Shown: positions 45,421-58,369, counted from the stretch's first letter. The stretch is 64,000 nucleotides of DNA from Anoplolepis gracilipes (GCF_047496725.1 NC_132973.1:14314233-14378232); one strand, 5' to 3'. Notes: generated by a model from the sequence alone, not told the origin. Program-made: numbers and translations.

Positions 45421-47822
45421 ATCAATTTTTCTACAGCGAAAACAATGGCGGCAATTTGTAATTGTCATAAAATATCCTGATGTTAAGAGCAGTTTTAAGG
45501 CATTGTCCGCGAAAAAATCTGGTAGATTTCATCAAGCTGATTTAAATCCATGTCGAGTAATTTGTCAAATTGTGGTAAAAACGAATTAAGAGTTTCAGAG
45601 AGTTCTTGTCAAGTAATTAAGCGGACCCATAATAGTCTCTGGCTGAAATTAATTATAGGATTTTAAAAGAAGGTCAATTGAACCGTTTTCATATACGGAA
45701 CACAATCGTACATTTACAAATGCAACTGTAGAAAGTCTGCTTTGAGCCTATATGGAATAAGAAAATATACAAAAACGACTTTTTCGATTTCGTTTTGCTG
45801 AATGAAACCACCAAGGAGGTAATATAACGGCAGAATTCGTTCTAGATCGCTCGAAGCGTCACATTAATTTTGCTGCAGGTTGACGGATATAAGAGCGAGA
45901 GAAATCTAGATACTCGAGCGATGCTTAATGGCTGCGTTTAATCCGGGAACGTATAATAAACGAACAGAATTATCCTGAATAGCAGGTTTTCATCCCCGTC
46001 GCGTAGGTGGTTTTCACCGCGGTGCAATCAAATGAGATACTTGACTTTTGAAAGTTTCGGAGCGACGAAAAAAATCAAACTTGCTAATAATGCGCTATCA
46101 GATTAACAGTAATTACGATTAATTACAAGCTTTCTTGGCTTCTTATATTCACATCTCCCAGAAATTACTCCTTCGGTTTCCATGACTAATAGGTATAATC
46201 AAACAACTTACTCCATGACACAAACAAGAATATTATACAAATATTAAAACATTTTCTAAACGATATGTAAAAAAAATATATGTATATACTGAAATCGAAA
46301 ATATTGAAATATTATTATAATGTACAAATATCAAAAAATCGAGTTGATATCCAATCTTTTCCATCCGAATTAATTTTCGAATAATTATCTATGACGATTC
46401 CTCAATTGACCTTTTATTTTAATTACACAATAAGTGTAAATCGAAACGCATTGTAGACACGAATGTGTATCTGAATAAGGATCTCTTTCTTGCTCGACTC
46501 GATCGAAGACCTATTAATGGTACACGTAGGCAATGATATCTAGTACGCGATAGCGATTTCGCCATAGATCACGTAAGCACAGTGACGGCGTTTCGCTGCA
46601 ACATTTGCGAGCGGTAGCGTTCCGCAAGTCACGATTCTTCAATGAAATCCCACGAAACGTCCATATCACGATTTCGATCTGGTAACGCGAGTTTTAACAC
46701 GATTTGTTTAAACTTTAATTATTGAATGTGAAAAATATAATCAATGTATTTAAATAATTTCTCTCTGTGAGAGGAATAGAATTTATAAAAATATCTAAAA
46801 ACTGAATATGTAATAATATAAAAAATAATATAAGAAAAATATAAATAAAAACAAAACTAAAAATAAATTTTAAAAAATATTAATATATTAATATATTAAA
46901 ATAATAAAATATAGTATTAAAATATTATGAAATAAATTTAATAAAAATAAATTTCTTACATTCCATTATTGATTTATTAAAAAGATATATAGACAGAAAA
47001 CATCATATCATATAATAATTTCATAGAATAATTTCAGAAAAAAGACAGAAAAATATATGTAATATTTTACTTTCTTTACAAATTATGCTGTACTATAATT
47101 CTGATACATTATGCTATAAAATGTCGTTCTTTGAACAAATAAAGAGTCCTGTCAACGTGACAGAAATAACTCAAAACTCGACGCCTTTTAGACGGCGGAC
47201 GTGACGTCATGCCCGTGCCAAATACTTTTACCGACGCAGAACGGAAGTCGTTATTTTTACCGCTTGTCTCCCTTTCGTACGAATCAATGAGAGGATTTAT
47301 TCACGCTAATCGTGTCATCGATCACGTACCGTGCAATGCGTCAATGAAAATTAAATAACAATATTACTTTATATTATTTTCTTAATATTATGAAAAAAAT
47401 ATAATTCTTAATATACGAAAAAATAATCCTCTAGATTCAAATTGTAATTTCAAAAGATTATAAAAAAGTTTTAAGAAAAAAATGACATTTTTTTTTCAAC
47501 ATCTTGTAATGTGTACAATACTGCATCGAATGCTGCGTGTGCAGAACAAACATGTGTTGCACATTCGAATTTATTCAGCTTTATGCTTAATATAGGTATC
47601 GCGCAACAAGACCAGAGTTCCATGTGTGCGAAACTTTGTTTGTGTTTCTCCACAGAAAAAATGTGACCTAGATGTTTCGCGGATTCAAATCCGATGATTG
47701 TAGTTAACGTTGGTTTAACAACATCCGATGTTAATTAATATAATTATACTTCTTAATTACGCGTTGCTAATTCTTTATAAATATTCGTTAAAGACGGAGA
47801 GACCTAACCAACACATCGATTA

Positions 47823-47828
<6 letters not shown>
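45421..47828. other. AT-rich non-coding stretch
   Basis: CpG-richer parts at 45830-46060 and 46490-46700 have no bordered frame. 46730-47100 is one of the most AT-rich parts of the window. The minus ORF at 47653-47471 (60 codons) is unsupported. Confidence 0.5.

Positions 47829-47877
<49 letters not shown>
47829..47877. repeat. (TA)n microsatellite
   Basis: A pure AT tract of about 24 copies. Confidence 0.95.
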
Positions 47878-47881
<4 letters not shown>

Positions 47882-48315
47882 TTATAGCTATTATTTATAA
47901 AATTTATAAAAATTATATATGGAAAAAATATATTTAATTCTTTAATATAAATTTTTTAATTGTTTTTAAAAAGTTACACAAGGGATTAGTTTAAAATACA
48001 ATTTTATACAATAAATAAACTTGGCCTTTAAAATAATTAAAGAAATCGTAGATTAGATAATTAAATCAAGGTACTCATAAGGATTGATTGAAAGCTATAA
48101 AAATTGATTTATATTCTTTCTTCATATTAAAAAAAATTCATATTTTTTTAATCCGACAGATTATCAGAACTAATGAAAGCATAAATATGTGAAATATATC
48201 AAATCTATCATTTGATTTTTAATCTCTGTAATTAGTCTTAATCTCTGCATCAGCTTCAATGAACAGTAATCGACAATTGCCGATTTTCTAACTATTGTTA
48301 GATTGCTATTTTCAG
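47878..48315. other. AT-rich non-coding stretch ending in an acceptor
   Basis: A/T-rich up to a textbook 3' splice arrangement: TTTCTAACTATTG as a branch-point-like sequence, then TTGCTATTTTCAG ending at 48315. Confidence 0.5.
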
Positions 48316-48548
48316 AAAAAAACTCTGCTGTACATCTCAACTATCCCATACACGTTATCCATGTAACAGCAATGATAATAGCAGCAGAGATAATCGTTGT
48401 ACGTTGTGTCACAAGTGGAATCAAATTTAATAAGCCGAGTGCAAACTTGAACGCGATTAAGGAAACGATTACCAATATACGGCTTCAGAACGGATCGAAC
48501 AAAGTCGTATTATATCGCGAGCTCGTTATGGACGATTTGTTTTCATAA
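48316..48548 (+). CDS. Candidate terminal coding exon, unrecognised
   Basis: A very good 3' splice site (CTAAC branch-like motif, then TTTTCAG) is followed by a frame open for about 77 codons to TAA at 48546-48548. The peptide has a hydrophobic stretch near its start (VIHVTAMIIAAEIIVV) that could be membrane-inserted. A polar, Asn/Lys-rich tail follows, ending VVLYRELVMDDLFS. Codon use is mixed and the exon is somewhat GC-richer than its flanks. I see no domain I can name and no close AATAAA. It would fit the C-terminal membrane segment and tail of a longer protein. Chance is still possible, given the number of acceptor-like sites in the window. Confidence 0.33.
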
Positions 48549-49415
48549 ACGATTACGTGGTGGTGAGATCGTTAAATTTAGCACGCCTGTTATGGCAATC
48601 AAAAAACCTTGAGGTGATAAAAGATAATCAATACTCCATTCTCGTTACTATATTCATAAAAAAAATCTGCTATTTATAGTACCAATATTTTTTAAGCAAT
48701 CTTATAATCAATGAATCTCATAATTATAATTTTTTTTTTATTTCATCACAAAAGAGGGTGCGATAAAATACATAGAAAGCCAAAAGCGTGTAGCTAAACT
48801 CAAGCGTATAATATAGTTAGACTCTGTCTAAAGATAATGATCAGGAATAATATCACTGTCAATTTCTGAAGATCTCAGTCAGCTATTCAACAAGCTAATT
48901 TCTGGGACGAATCCATTTCGACCTTGACACGCAGAAAAAGCAGCAATGCGATACCGAACGAGTGTTCAGCGGAAAAGCTAAAAATATTGATTTTCTTTTG
49001 AATAACGTGCAAACGTGAGAATTTATGTCACTGATATAAATGTTAATTAGCTCAAAATATCCACCTATTATATTTAGCAGAAAAATATTTATAAATAATT
49101 TTATCAACCACTTTCAAGATCACATCCTTTAAAGGATAAGTTAGAAACGATATTATTTCTTCCACCAACGAGTTATTTCGTTTGTCAGATATTTATAGAT
49201 CAACGACCTATAACGATCACTAACGTGAATTCAAGGAAGGTTGGTAAAATCAGGTCATCCAAAAAAGAAAATACTTTGAAAGGAATCTTGGCGCTCATCA
49301 CAAACGACCCAACATCTCGCCAAAATTCGAGCAGGGTCTACGGCCTGGCGACCCGTTTCGCGTGAACACTATCCGACCTTCATCTTCTTCCATCCGTTTG
49401 CACAAGTATACGGAA
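48549..49415. other. Non-coding stretch
   Basis: AT-rich to about 49200, then increasingly CpG-rich toward the island at 49440. No bordered frames were seen. Confidence 0.5.
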
Positions 49416-49448
49416 TTCTCTCTCTCTTTCTCTCTTTCTCTTTCTCTC
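49416..49448. repeat. Imperfect (CT)n tract
   Basis: CT units interrupted by CTTT, at the upstream edge of the CpG island. Pyrimidine-rich tracts of this GAGA type are common near insect promoters, so it may be functional rather than neutral. Confidence 0.8.
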
Positions 49449-49947
49449 GTCGAGTTCTCTCACGGTGCGGTAAAGAAGCAGCGAAGGAGCGGAACGGCTG
49501 AAGAAAGCTGAAGAAGCGTTCGTGACGGAAGGAAAGAGAGAGGGAGAAACAAGAAGAAACCTCGAGAACAACCTCGGCTGGCATCTCGAACGTAAGAGAG
49601 GCAGCAGCAGCACAACGTGCAGACAGGAAACGTTACCTCGAACGATGGTCGTGACTGGCCAATCGGAAGCATCTAGTCGCTTACAACACCACATATCGCC
49701 GAAAGACAACACGAGGATTATCGATATCGATGAAGGATCCGTCGACCGAAGAAGAAAAACCTCCAGACGACGATCGAGAATTTTTTCCTCCGAACACACG
49801 AACTCTGTTCTTGCTCGAAAGGTGGAGCGCAGTGAACCCCAGGCAGGCTGGCTGCCTGGCTAGCTGGCTGGCGTCGCGACGCTGCGCGGCGCCGACGGTA
49901 CGCGGTCGATAGATGAGACGCGTCGGGTGGTTTTCCCCGGTTTTCAC
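49449..49947 (+). promoter_or_regulatory. CpG/GC island, candidate promoter and 5' untranslated exon
   Basis: This is a second strong GC-rich block in AT-rich surroundings. On + it is purine-rich, like many insect 5' UTRs, and carries a consensus-like donor CGAAC|GTAAGA near 49590. Frames are open on both strands: plus 49522-49863, including ATG context ACGATGGTC at 49645; minus 50196-49681, 171 codons, the longest in the window. This is the stop-poor behaviour of GC-rich DNA and does not identify a gene. No TATA plus initiator pair is obvious. I read it as a promoter-proximal region, orientation uncertain. Confidence 0.35.
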
Positions 49948-50106
49948 ATGCCGCACTATTGCAGTTGGCGGGGCAAACCAGAAGATGGTGTTGTTGAGAG
50001 CAACGAGGGCGGCCCCGCGAGGACCTTGAGACGCTACATCGAGCGCCGCAACGTCGACGATGACGTTGGCGCGAGCTCGCCGCGGGAAGGACATCGATTT
50101 CTCTGA
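49948..50106 (+). CDS. Candidate small ORF in the GC island
   Basis: ATG to TGA, 52 codons, starting MPHYCSWRGKPEDGVVESNE and ending GASSPREGHRFL. It is rich in Arg, Asp, Glu and Gly, with GC-rich third positions. The frame is open about 28 codons further upstream to a TAG at 49860. The competing minus frame (50196-49681) covers the same bases and contains an ATG-started MSEKSMSFPRRARAN stretch. No domain is known to me. It may be an upstream ORF of a 5' UTR, an exon part, or neither. Confidence 0.2.
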   Translation: MPHYCSWRGKPEDGVVESNEGGPARTLRRYIERRNVDDDVGASSPREGHRFL

Positions 50107-50915
50107 CATCGTAGTTACCGACCGCAGAGTACACTTTGTTTTGGAGCCAGATATATATGGAGCATAATCAAATTTAAATCGAGCCCGAATTATCAAGAAA
50201 TTAATACCAAAAAAGCCCCATGTTGCTGAAGTGTATTAAATAATAATAATAATAATAAAAATTAAATAGCAAATTATGCAATAACTAAAAAAAAACTGGG
50301 ATATATTTAGAAAAGATATATAAATCGTGGAGCATCAAATTAAATTAAATATAATTAAATATATACAAAATATATATGTAAACGTTGTGATCAATTTATA
50401 TAAAAAAATTATATTTTTGAAACGTTATTAAGAAATGTTATTCTTAAAACTTGAAATAAGACACTCATTGCATTCTTATAACAGATTTAGGTATTACAGA
50501 TTTATGCTTGAATAATTTCAATTATGTAATCAGCTATAATGAAATCTAACGGAACACACACACACTATTCTAAGTTTCAATCTTAGCAGAGTGAAACTTA
50601 CATTCAAAGTAAAACTCTCGCAATAGCCCGTTAAGATCTCAGTTAAAGATTCAAAGAGCAATTAAATGCGATTCGATGTTCCAGATGGCTCGCCAGCGTA
50701 TTGTAATCTTGAGAAACTATCCTCGCGGGATTACAAAGATTGGCCGAAGCTTCGATTAATCGATTTATAGATTCGACCTAGCGCCTCGCAGAGGCGGATG
50801 CCTTCTCACATGATGGTGAAGCGAAACCATCGTCGATTTACGTGCATTTCTCTCTGATTCCCATCCCACAACCACGGGCGATAACGCAAGCGAAGCGTTA
50901 CAGCTCAACCTTAAT

Positions 50916-50953
<38 letters not shown>
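50916..50953. repeat. (CT)n microsatellite, imperfect
   Basis: CT units with two TTT interruptions. Confidence 0.9.
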
Positions 50954-51302
50954 AATCTCGTCGACAACCTCTGACAAAATCTAATCAACGAAGACTTTTT
51001 CAATTCGCAGACCCACTCGAGCGAAACCGCGCGAGTTATAGCGAAGAAGCGAACAATACCACATAAACTTGAGATATCTCACATAAAGTAAAATCAGCAT
51101 TCTCGCTCACTGCCGAAAGCTGCGAACTATAACGACTTAATAACATGTCTTCGTGGTTCGCAAATTATGTACATACAGCCTACTAATTTCGTTAAATTAT
51201 AAAACCTGTATTGCGAAACCTGTATTTTACCCTCAAAACGATATCATGTCGACATTGAGATTCTGTTCTCTACAGATAATCAAAAAATAAAGGTATTGAC
51301 AA

Positions 51303-51350
51303 ATATATATATATATATATATATATGTGTGTATGTGTGTGTGTGTGTAT
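51303..51350. repeat. Compound (TA)n(GT)n microsatellite
   Basis: About twelve TA units run into GT units interrupted by one GTAT. Confidence 0.95.
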
Positions 51351-51700
51351 AAATTTCTGTATTATTAAATAAATTAGTGATTAAATGATTGCAAAAATAG
51401 AATTATTTACTTTCTTATGACTAATATCTGAATAATTTATATGTTAAACATATATCCTATTTTATGGGAAATAATTTCGTGACATAACTCATGAATTATA
51501 TATTTCAATATATGTATAAATACGATTAACTATAAGAAACTAAAATTTCCTGAATCTATTCTGTATTTAAACACGCGCTGTCGGTCACGAGATTGTTTCA
51601 AAGTATTTATCCTTTTATTCTGTTGAAGTTAAACCGCAGATTAGGATTCTAGGAAATCAGCTAGCATTCCCAAAGGGTGAATCCGATGTTTGACACGAAA

Positions 51701-52080
51701 GCAGACAGGCACTAGCGGAGCACGAAGGAGCTGGTTGGGCTCGTTGGAATCGCGGCGGGATTAAACGGGCAAATTACGGGTTTGCAGATGTCGGGAGGAG
51801 GAGGATGAGAAGAGAGAAGAAAAAAAAAGAGATTAGAGAGAAGAGGAGGCTCGCAGGGCGAAAATAAAGAAAGCGGAGGACAAGACGTCTCCCAGCGAAT
51901 TCCACAGGTTATATGCGGACGTGGGGCACCACCGAATTTATTGCATCCTCAGGACCCCCGGTGTAATTATCCCCGTACTGCAATCCTCGAACGCGTGTCC
52001 CCGAACACGGATCAGAACATACAGTGCAAGACGATGGTGGATAAATTTCTTGAAATAAGTTCCAACCGTTCCTAGTTCTT
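51701..52080. other. GC-richer patch; weak minus-strand exon candidate
   Basis: 51700-51890 is purine-rich on + (GGAGGAGGAGGATG, AGAGAAGAGGAGG). 51909-52050 on the minus strand is open to a TAA at 51909 and reads IYPPSSCTVCSDPCSG then NYTGGPEDAINSVVPHVRI. An acceptor-like TTATTTCAAG precedes it near 52050. No AATAAA follows closely. The Cys cluster is suggestive but too short to assign. Regulatory or untranslated sequence is equally likely. Confidence 0.22.
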
Positions 52081-53566
52081 ATCTTCTCAGTGATGAAATT
52101 ATTTTTTTGATAACCGAAAAAATTCGACAAAAGTATTCTGGATATATTCTCATGATTAATCGATTTATATAAATATTTTGAAAATAACGCCGAATATATT
52201 TTTCCACATAAAAACAGGATTTTCATACACGAATATCGTTCAACTGAGCTATAGATAATTATGTAATTACGATAGTTTCTGCGAAATTTAAGTATCCGAT
52301 AATATTCAGAGAGACTTGTGAATTTCTCATCCTCGGAAGCCCGTCCGTCTTACAAAAGATGGACACGCCGCATTCCGTGAAAGCTAAATATACTCGGGAC
52401 ACATAGTTTCTGCGCGCAAATCTCGTGGCCGAGAAAAACACCAAGATAATCCAAATTCCCCCTATAGTATATCCGCTTATCCGTGTGAGATTGCGTACGG
52501 ATTAGCCGGACATCAAATGCGGAAGCACGCGGGGTTCGCGCATTAACGTGCGAATTAGGAACGCCAGTACTTCTGACATATGTTGTTGTACGAAGGGGTT
52601 TCCAAATCAGATACATTCCGTGATCGAGATCAGGGAAACAGAAACAGAAAAAAAAATCGACTCTTTTACAGACCGACTTTTCAAGAAATAATGTTAAAAC
52701 ATTATTGAAAAATAATTTGTTAACATATTTTTCATATCTGAAAAGAAACGGTAAAAAAAAAATTTAATTTTTTTTAAATAAATGTTAATCTAATAAAAAA
52801 AAATCTTTGATATAAATATAAATGTGCAAATGTCTCATTAATTCTATTTATCATCGGCGAAAATTTTTATTACTAATATAATCAGATTTTTAGGTATATA
52901 TTCGATTGTCTTAATAAGTTTGAGAACCCCTGTCAGGTATGACGGAACCGGTAGCATCTACCGAGTACATTCAAGTGACGAAGAAACATGAGAACGCGTC
53001 GCTATTTCTAGAATGAAGAGACCTGCCCGTTAACCACTGTTAACCCTTGACCGATAAGTGTATTCTTGAAATTGCATTCATAGTTTCTTTCTAGGACTCC
53101 GTACCGGTTTTTAGAAAACCAACGCGACCGCGCTTCGATACGCATTTCGTCGACCGAACAGTTGATTATGCCGTTACCTATGTACTTGTGTACAACTTGA
53201 AAGAGTTATATTAGACGTCAAATTCAACAATGTACAAGTCATCACATGTGTTAGAATGTTAAAAGTAAATATGACTTCTCATTTTAATGAATACAAAATA
53301 ATTGCTACGAATCGAATACGTTTATAAATTATAAACATATATATTTTGAGTTCTTTATGTATTTATATTTTTGTTATATTTTTCGTACGAATATTTCGAA
53401 ACTATTTTTATTTATTAAAAGATATAGAATTAAGATAGCAGTGTCTAGAAAAATTGTAACATTTTAAATATATAGATGAATAAATATATTTACCCAGAAA
53501 ATACTTATATTATACAAAGATATATGCATATATATATGACTATCTTTTTAAAGATTATTTTTATCT

Positions 53567-53569
<3 letters not shown>
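52081..53569. other. Non-coding stretch
   Basis: 52330-52620 is CpG-richer, with minus ORFs of 61 and 88 codons that lack borders. 52900-53170 is mixed. Everything else is AT-rich. Confidence 0.5.

Positions 53570-53651
<82 letters not shown>
53570..53651. repeat. (CT)n microsatellite, about 40 copies
   Basis: The longest simple repeat in the window. It is essentially pure CT and yields Ser-Leu runs in the plus ORF at 53476-53664, which was therefore not called. Confidence 0.97.
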
Positions 53652-53654
<3 letters not shown>

Positions 53655-54634
53655 CTCTATTTAATATGTAATAAGTTTAATATGTACGTAGAAAATCACT
53701 CGTCATTAATATTCCGTCGATCGAAAAGTACCTTGGACAATAACAGCGACGAGTTCGCTGCTGGTTGCCAGACAGATCGATCTATCGAGAATAGCAGTTG
53801 GTTTCTAGCGAAGAAGTCGTTTGGCAAGATCATTATCGCTTGTAAATCGTCATCACGCTCGCGGACCCGCTACTGGTTTCGCTATACTGAGTTTTTCTGA
53901 TCGCCGCGCACACTTTCGCGATAAAATCATATCTCGATCACGGCCATTATTTATGATTTATCACGAGATATGGCAACTCCTCTCGATTTCACATAGACGA
54001 CAGAGTAAACACGAGATTTGCCGTGTAAGGCTAGTCGTAAAGTTGCTTGTCGCAATCAAGATGGAAAACAAATCGCTCTGAAAAGGAATTTTTACAACTT
54101 AATATGTCGGACACAGTGTGCAAAATACTCGCACGATGACAGAAAATATGGTAGATTTATTTTTGCCACGATTAATAATGTAATGTCGGTTGTTGACGTT
54201 AATGAGCGAGATTTTCAACAAATTGATGTTTATGTACGTTTTAGAAATCGATTTTATTAGTTTCTAAATATTTTATGTAAATGTGTTCAAATATGTATAA
54301 GAAAGTGAATTTATATATAATTTATTTAAATGCATGACTAAAATACTACAATCTTTATCTTTTCACAAGTTCTTTATAAAGGTTCTACATATATTTTTAT
54401 ATTATATAATTTTTTCTCTTATAATTTTTACAATAAAATCTGCTTTAGATCTATAATTTTCAGAAAATTTATTAAGTATATAAAATTATTAATGTGTGTG
54501 AGAGCTACGTATTAGAAAGCTCACGCTTTTATAAAAACTTTTTTAATCCTTTGTTATCTTATCAATTTTATTAGAATGTAATACGAAAGAAAAATTGGAT
54601 TCCTTGTACGTCTTGAAATAGAACAAAAGCGAGA
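53652..54634. other. Non-coding stretch
   Basis: 53690-54070 is CpG-richer, with overlapping plus ORFs (72, 86 and 80 codons) lacking borders and domains. 54260-54600 is AT-rich. Confidence 0.45.
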
Positions 54635-54813
54635 ATGACACACGTGGCTCCGGACTACTATCGGCTCGAGACGTATGTCGGGAACGAACCCTGTGGAAAA
54701 GCACAACGTGTCGCACACGCGTACGTTGGACTTGGCTATTTTTGCGCCTGGGCTTCCCAAAGTGCACCCAGCAGACTGCCACAACTGCATTCCGCTCGTT
54801 CATACGTATTACG
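54635..54813 (+). CDS. Candidate first coding exon, unrecognised
   Basis: ATG at 54635 (context GAGAATGAC) opens 59 codons plus two bases to a consensus-like donor TTACG|GTATGT at 54814. The peptide begins MTHVAPDYYRLETYVGNEPC and continues with a balanced, protein-like composition (Tyr, Ala, Gly, Cys, Arg). The block is GC-rich and flanked by AT-rich DNA on both sides, ending close to the donor. A second plus frame from ATG 54675 (MSGTNPVEKHNVSHTRT) reaches the same donor, and minus frames are open too, so frame choice is uncertain. No family was recognised. The GC step at the donor is the main support. Confidence 0.33.
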
Positions 54814-54819
54814 GTATGT

Positions 54820-57800
54820 TTAATATTTTTTTGAACAATAATAGCGCGTCATTATACTATCTGGTATTTTAAACCTTTAAATATCCAAACTATATCAATT
54901 AGAATACAATATTTTTAATTTATAATAATATTTACGTGAACATTATTCTCTGTCACACAGTGTACAATTTCATGTATCCTTTTTTTTTTAATTTTTGTAC
55001 TCGACTCTTCTTGTGATATTTCATTATGTTAATACGTATTAATGTAGATACAATAAATTTTAATACTCTCACATTTTTTGTGTAAACACGCGTGATAAAA
55101 TATGATGATATAAAATATATTTTTAAAAATGTTGTATAAATTTAGTATAAATATATTTCGATCCAAAATTTTTTTTATTTCAAGAAACGTGTTACATAAT
55201 CATGAAAAGGATAGTGAACTTTTCTCTAATCAAATGTTCCCAAATTTTCGTAAAACTCTGAGTTGGAAATGTACTAACTTCAAGGGTGACATTGAACTGT
55301 ATACTTGTATATTTAAAGGTCTCATAAGAAGTATAAGTTCAAGGCGAGTTACAAAAACGGAACTACGTTGATGGCTGCCAGAAACGAAGAACTTGAGAAA
55401 AGAGGAGCGAACAAATCGAATACACTTTATCATATTAGAATAATTATAGTTCAGTGTAATTTCGAGTTTGATATCAATCAATAATGTGAAGAACATTTGT
55501 ATGTTCTAGCACGAGATAGACAGAATTCAATATCAATATTTAAATTGAAACCATGAAAGTATATTATCTAAAGAAAAAAGTATAAAGTTGTATGCAAAAC
55601 TTATGTAATATCAAAAGAATAAATTCGTGTTTTAAATGCCTTGTCAAAATTGACAGAAAAATTAGAAATAACGCGAGAGATATCAGAGCTTTAAGTTTAG
55701 AATGTTATAACAATAAGTTATCAAGCACCTACAAAATATTAAAAACTCTCGACAAATTTATTTTTACAATTGAAATAGTGTATTGATATGCTTAATAATT
55801 TGCATTAAAAACAGGAATGCTTTTACTTTATACAATATATTGGCCTCTGAGGCTGCATCTCATGATCTTTTAATATTAGTCGAGAGGCGATAACCATACG
55901 ATATACTATATGGATATGCGTTTTGAAAAGGTCACGTAAGGCAAGAGGTTTTATTTTGCCGTCGAACTAAGAATTCCATGAGACTTGATATTAATTGATT
56001 TTAATTTTAAATACCAAAAGAGATGGGCGATACCAAGAGATTAAATTTCGCATGCACATTTCGCCTCTGCAAAAATTTCAAGAGTTTATAAGATGTAAAT
56101 TAGATTTAAATAAATTAAGAAACAAGAAACAAAGAAATTATATTTTCAAATTATTAAGGCAAAATTGACTGTAAATTGATCAAGAAATGTACAGACAAAT
56201 TAATAATAAAATAATATTTGTACACTTGAAGATTCAATTAATTTCATGCAAAACAACAGTTTCCCAAGTATTAGTTTATGACTGAATATTACAATTACAA
56301 AACAACGCTAAAATCGCACGATACGCAACAATTACGAATTAGAAGCAGGAAACTGCACGCGAGGCATAGCAACGAAGATTGCACAGTGCAACGAGAAAGA
56401 ACGATCGAAGGTATAGTAATATAACGGGCAAGTACAGTCCCAAATGAATTCATTTGCCCGAGAAAATTATAGTTTATCATGGTACGGTGGCGGTGAATTA
56501 TTTCGAGCTTCTGCTCGTAAAAGCTGTGAAGCTAACCAGGTGTCGTCGAGATTTTCCGAGTTGATAAATGAGTCATTTCTATGTCGCCGGCTTATTGCAA
56601 GTTTCTATCGATCTCAGGGAACGAATAGATACCTGCGGTGGAAGACTGAACGTATATCTTCTTAATAATCGGTGGATCGAGCGAGGAAAATCGATAATTA
56701 TGCGAGACTGTTCGATAAAATTAATAGAGATACTCTATGACCTTTATTCTGGCATTCTTGCGCGAAATGCAACAACGGAAATAGATGTACTTCAGGCGTG
56801 AAAAATTGATAATTAGATGCAAGTCACCCAATAAACTTGATAATAAAACGCACTTTAATGTCACGGACTTTTTCGAATCGCGATGAGTTGATATGAGTAG
56901 ATAGTGGCGTGAGTTTGATAAATTAATAATTATACAACACAATATGTGTGCACGCTGAAGTCGCGAAAAGAGACATTTCAGTTTCGAATTTATCTATATA
57001 ATCTATTAAGAAAGAGAAACTTCGCCTTCGTCAAGTAAGTATTAAATATATGTATGAAATATTAAAAATGACAGATATCTGTTAACCATGGAAAATCGAT
57101 AATTATGATAGGTATACAATATGCCTAACAAAATTGACGATTATCTTATTAATATATTTTCTAGGTAAAAATCTTTATTTAATGACGACGCGTACGTCCG
57201 ATAAATTTCACGCTACTCAAGTTTTATAGAAATGTTTCTTTATCATGATTAATTTTCAAGCAGATATCCTTAATCGGAAGTATTTAAGCGTAACATATCG
57301 GTAAATTTCGTCAATGTAATAGAACAAAATTCCGCAAAGTTTATCAAGTGTTATATTAAATCCATTAAAAAGTTTTTAAATGTTATATTTAAAACGGTTT
57401 ACGGGACTTCAAATCAAATAACATTAACGTGATTATTCTGTTTCATGAAATAAAACATGATCCAAAAGGTACGTGCAACTTACTAGCGGTTTAATTTTCC
57501 GTTTAAATGCGAGATATCACTATTAGAAACCGCGATTTACCACAAAGACGGGGATATTTCAATGTCACCATTCTTCCTCCATTATTGCATATAATAACTG
57601 TAACCGTAAAGTGCGTGGAATCCTACAAATTAAGTATGTACTTTGTATCGCAAGTACAATTCTTAATCTTCTTAGATTCGAATAAGCTTTATTGCTGAAA
57701 GCTCATAAGCGAGTTGCGCCAAATGACAGTTTGATAAAATACCTAACCAAATCACGGAAGTGCGAAGGTTGAACATAAAGTTTCGGAGACAATAAAGATT

Positions 57801-58369
57801 GACGTCCGCGAAGTAATAACGGTGCAAGATTAATGTCGTAGATCGTATCGAACCAAGATTGCTGTTGAGATGCTCGCGCTTCTACTTTGTACATCTTCTG
57901 AAGAAACATTCAAACAACTTTATACGATTGCGAAATAAATCTCATTAAATAGAAAATTTTTCTCTGCGCGCAATATGATAATTTATAAATGCTAAATATT
58001 CGTTATAATTATTAATTTGACAAATTTCAAGCAGAGTGTCTACTCAAATCTTGTAAAAAAAATTCGCTGAAAATTCTTTGATTTTCCAGATATTTTTTCA
58101 AAACTCCAAGTAAGAAGAATATTTTCAAGATTTTTTAATACAATTTTTTCTAAAATAAATTTTTTTTTGTTACATTCGTTATCTTATCATCTCAAATTTC
58201 TATTTTTGAATATCGCATTTTTATTTCCAAAAAATCAAAGTATGTCTCTAATTTTGATACAAAAGTAATTTTCTAATTTTTCTCAAAATTAAAAAAAATC
58301 TCGTTTAACTTTCTACACATTCACATACAACACTAAAATATTGAAAATATTGAGAATATAGCTGTGCAG
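54820..58369. other. Mostly AT-rich non-coding stretch
   Basis: Weak ORFs at 55129-55371 and 55592-55786 (plus) and 56295-56480 (minus) have no borders. 56440-56800 and 57690-57900 are GC-richer without splice support. At 57164 ATTTTCTAG|GTAAAA juxtaposes acceptor and donor signals on + (a possible but weak recursive site). At 57035 TTCGTCAA|GTAAGT is a good isolated donor, preceded by CATTTCAG about 50 bases upstream. Confidence 0.45.

Larger units (their letters stand above)
50150..51700. other. Mostly AT-rich non-coding stretch
   Basis: 50640-51130 is more mixed, with CpG words around a CT tract. No bordered frames, RNA genes or promoters were recognised. Confidence 0.5.

Noticed and set aside
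47660..47700. GGATTCAAATCC, tRNA T-loop-like word
   Set aside because: No cloverleaf can be drawn. The sequence upstream lacks D-arm and anticodon-arm pairing.
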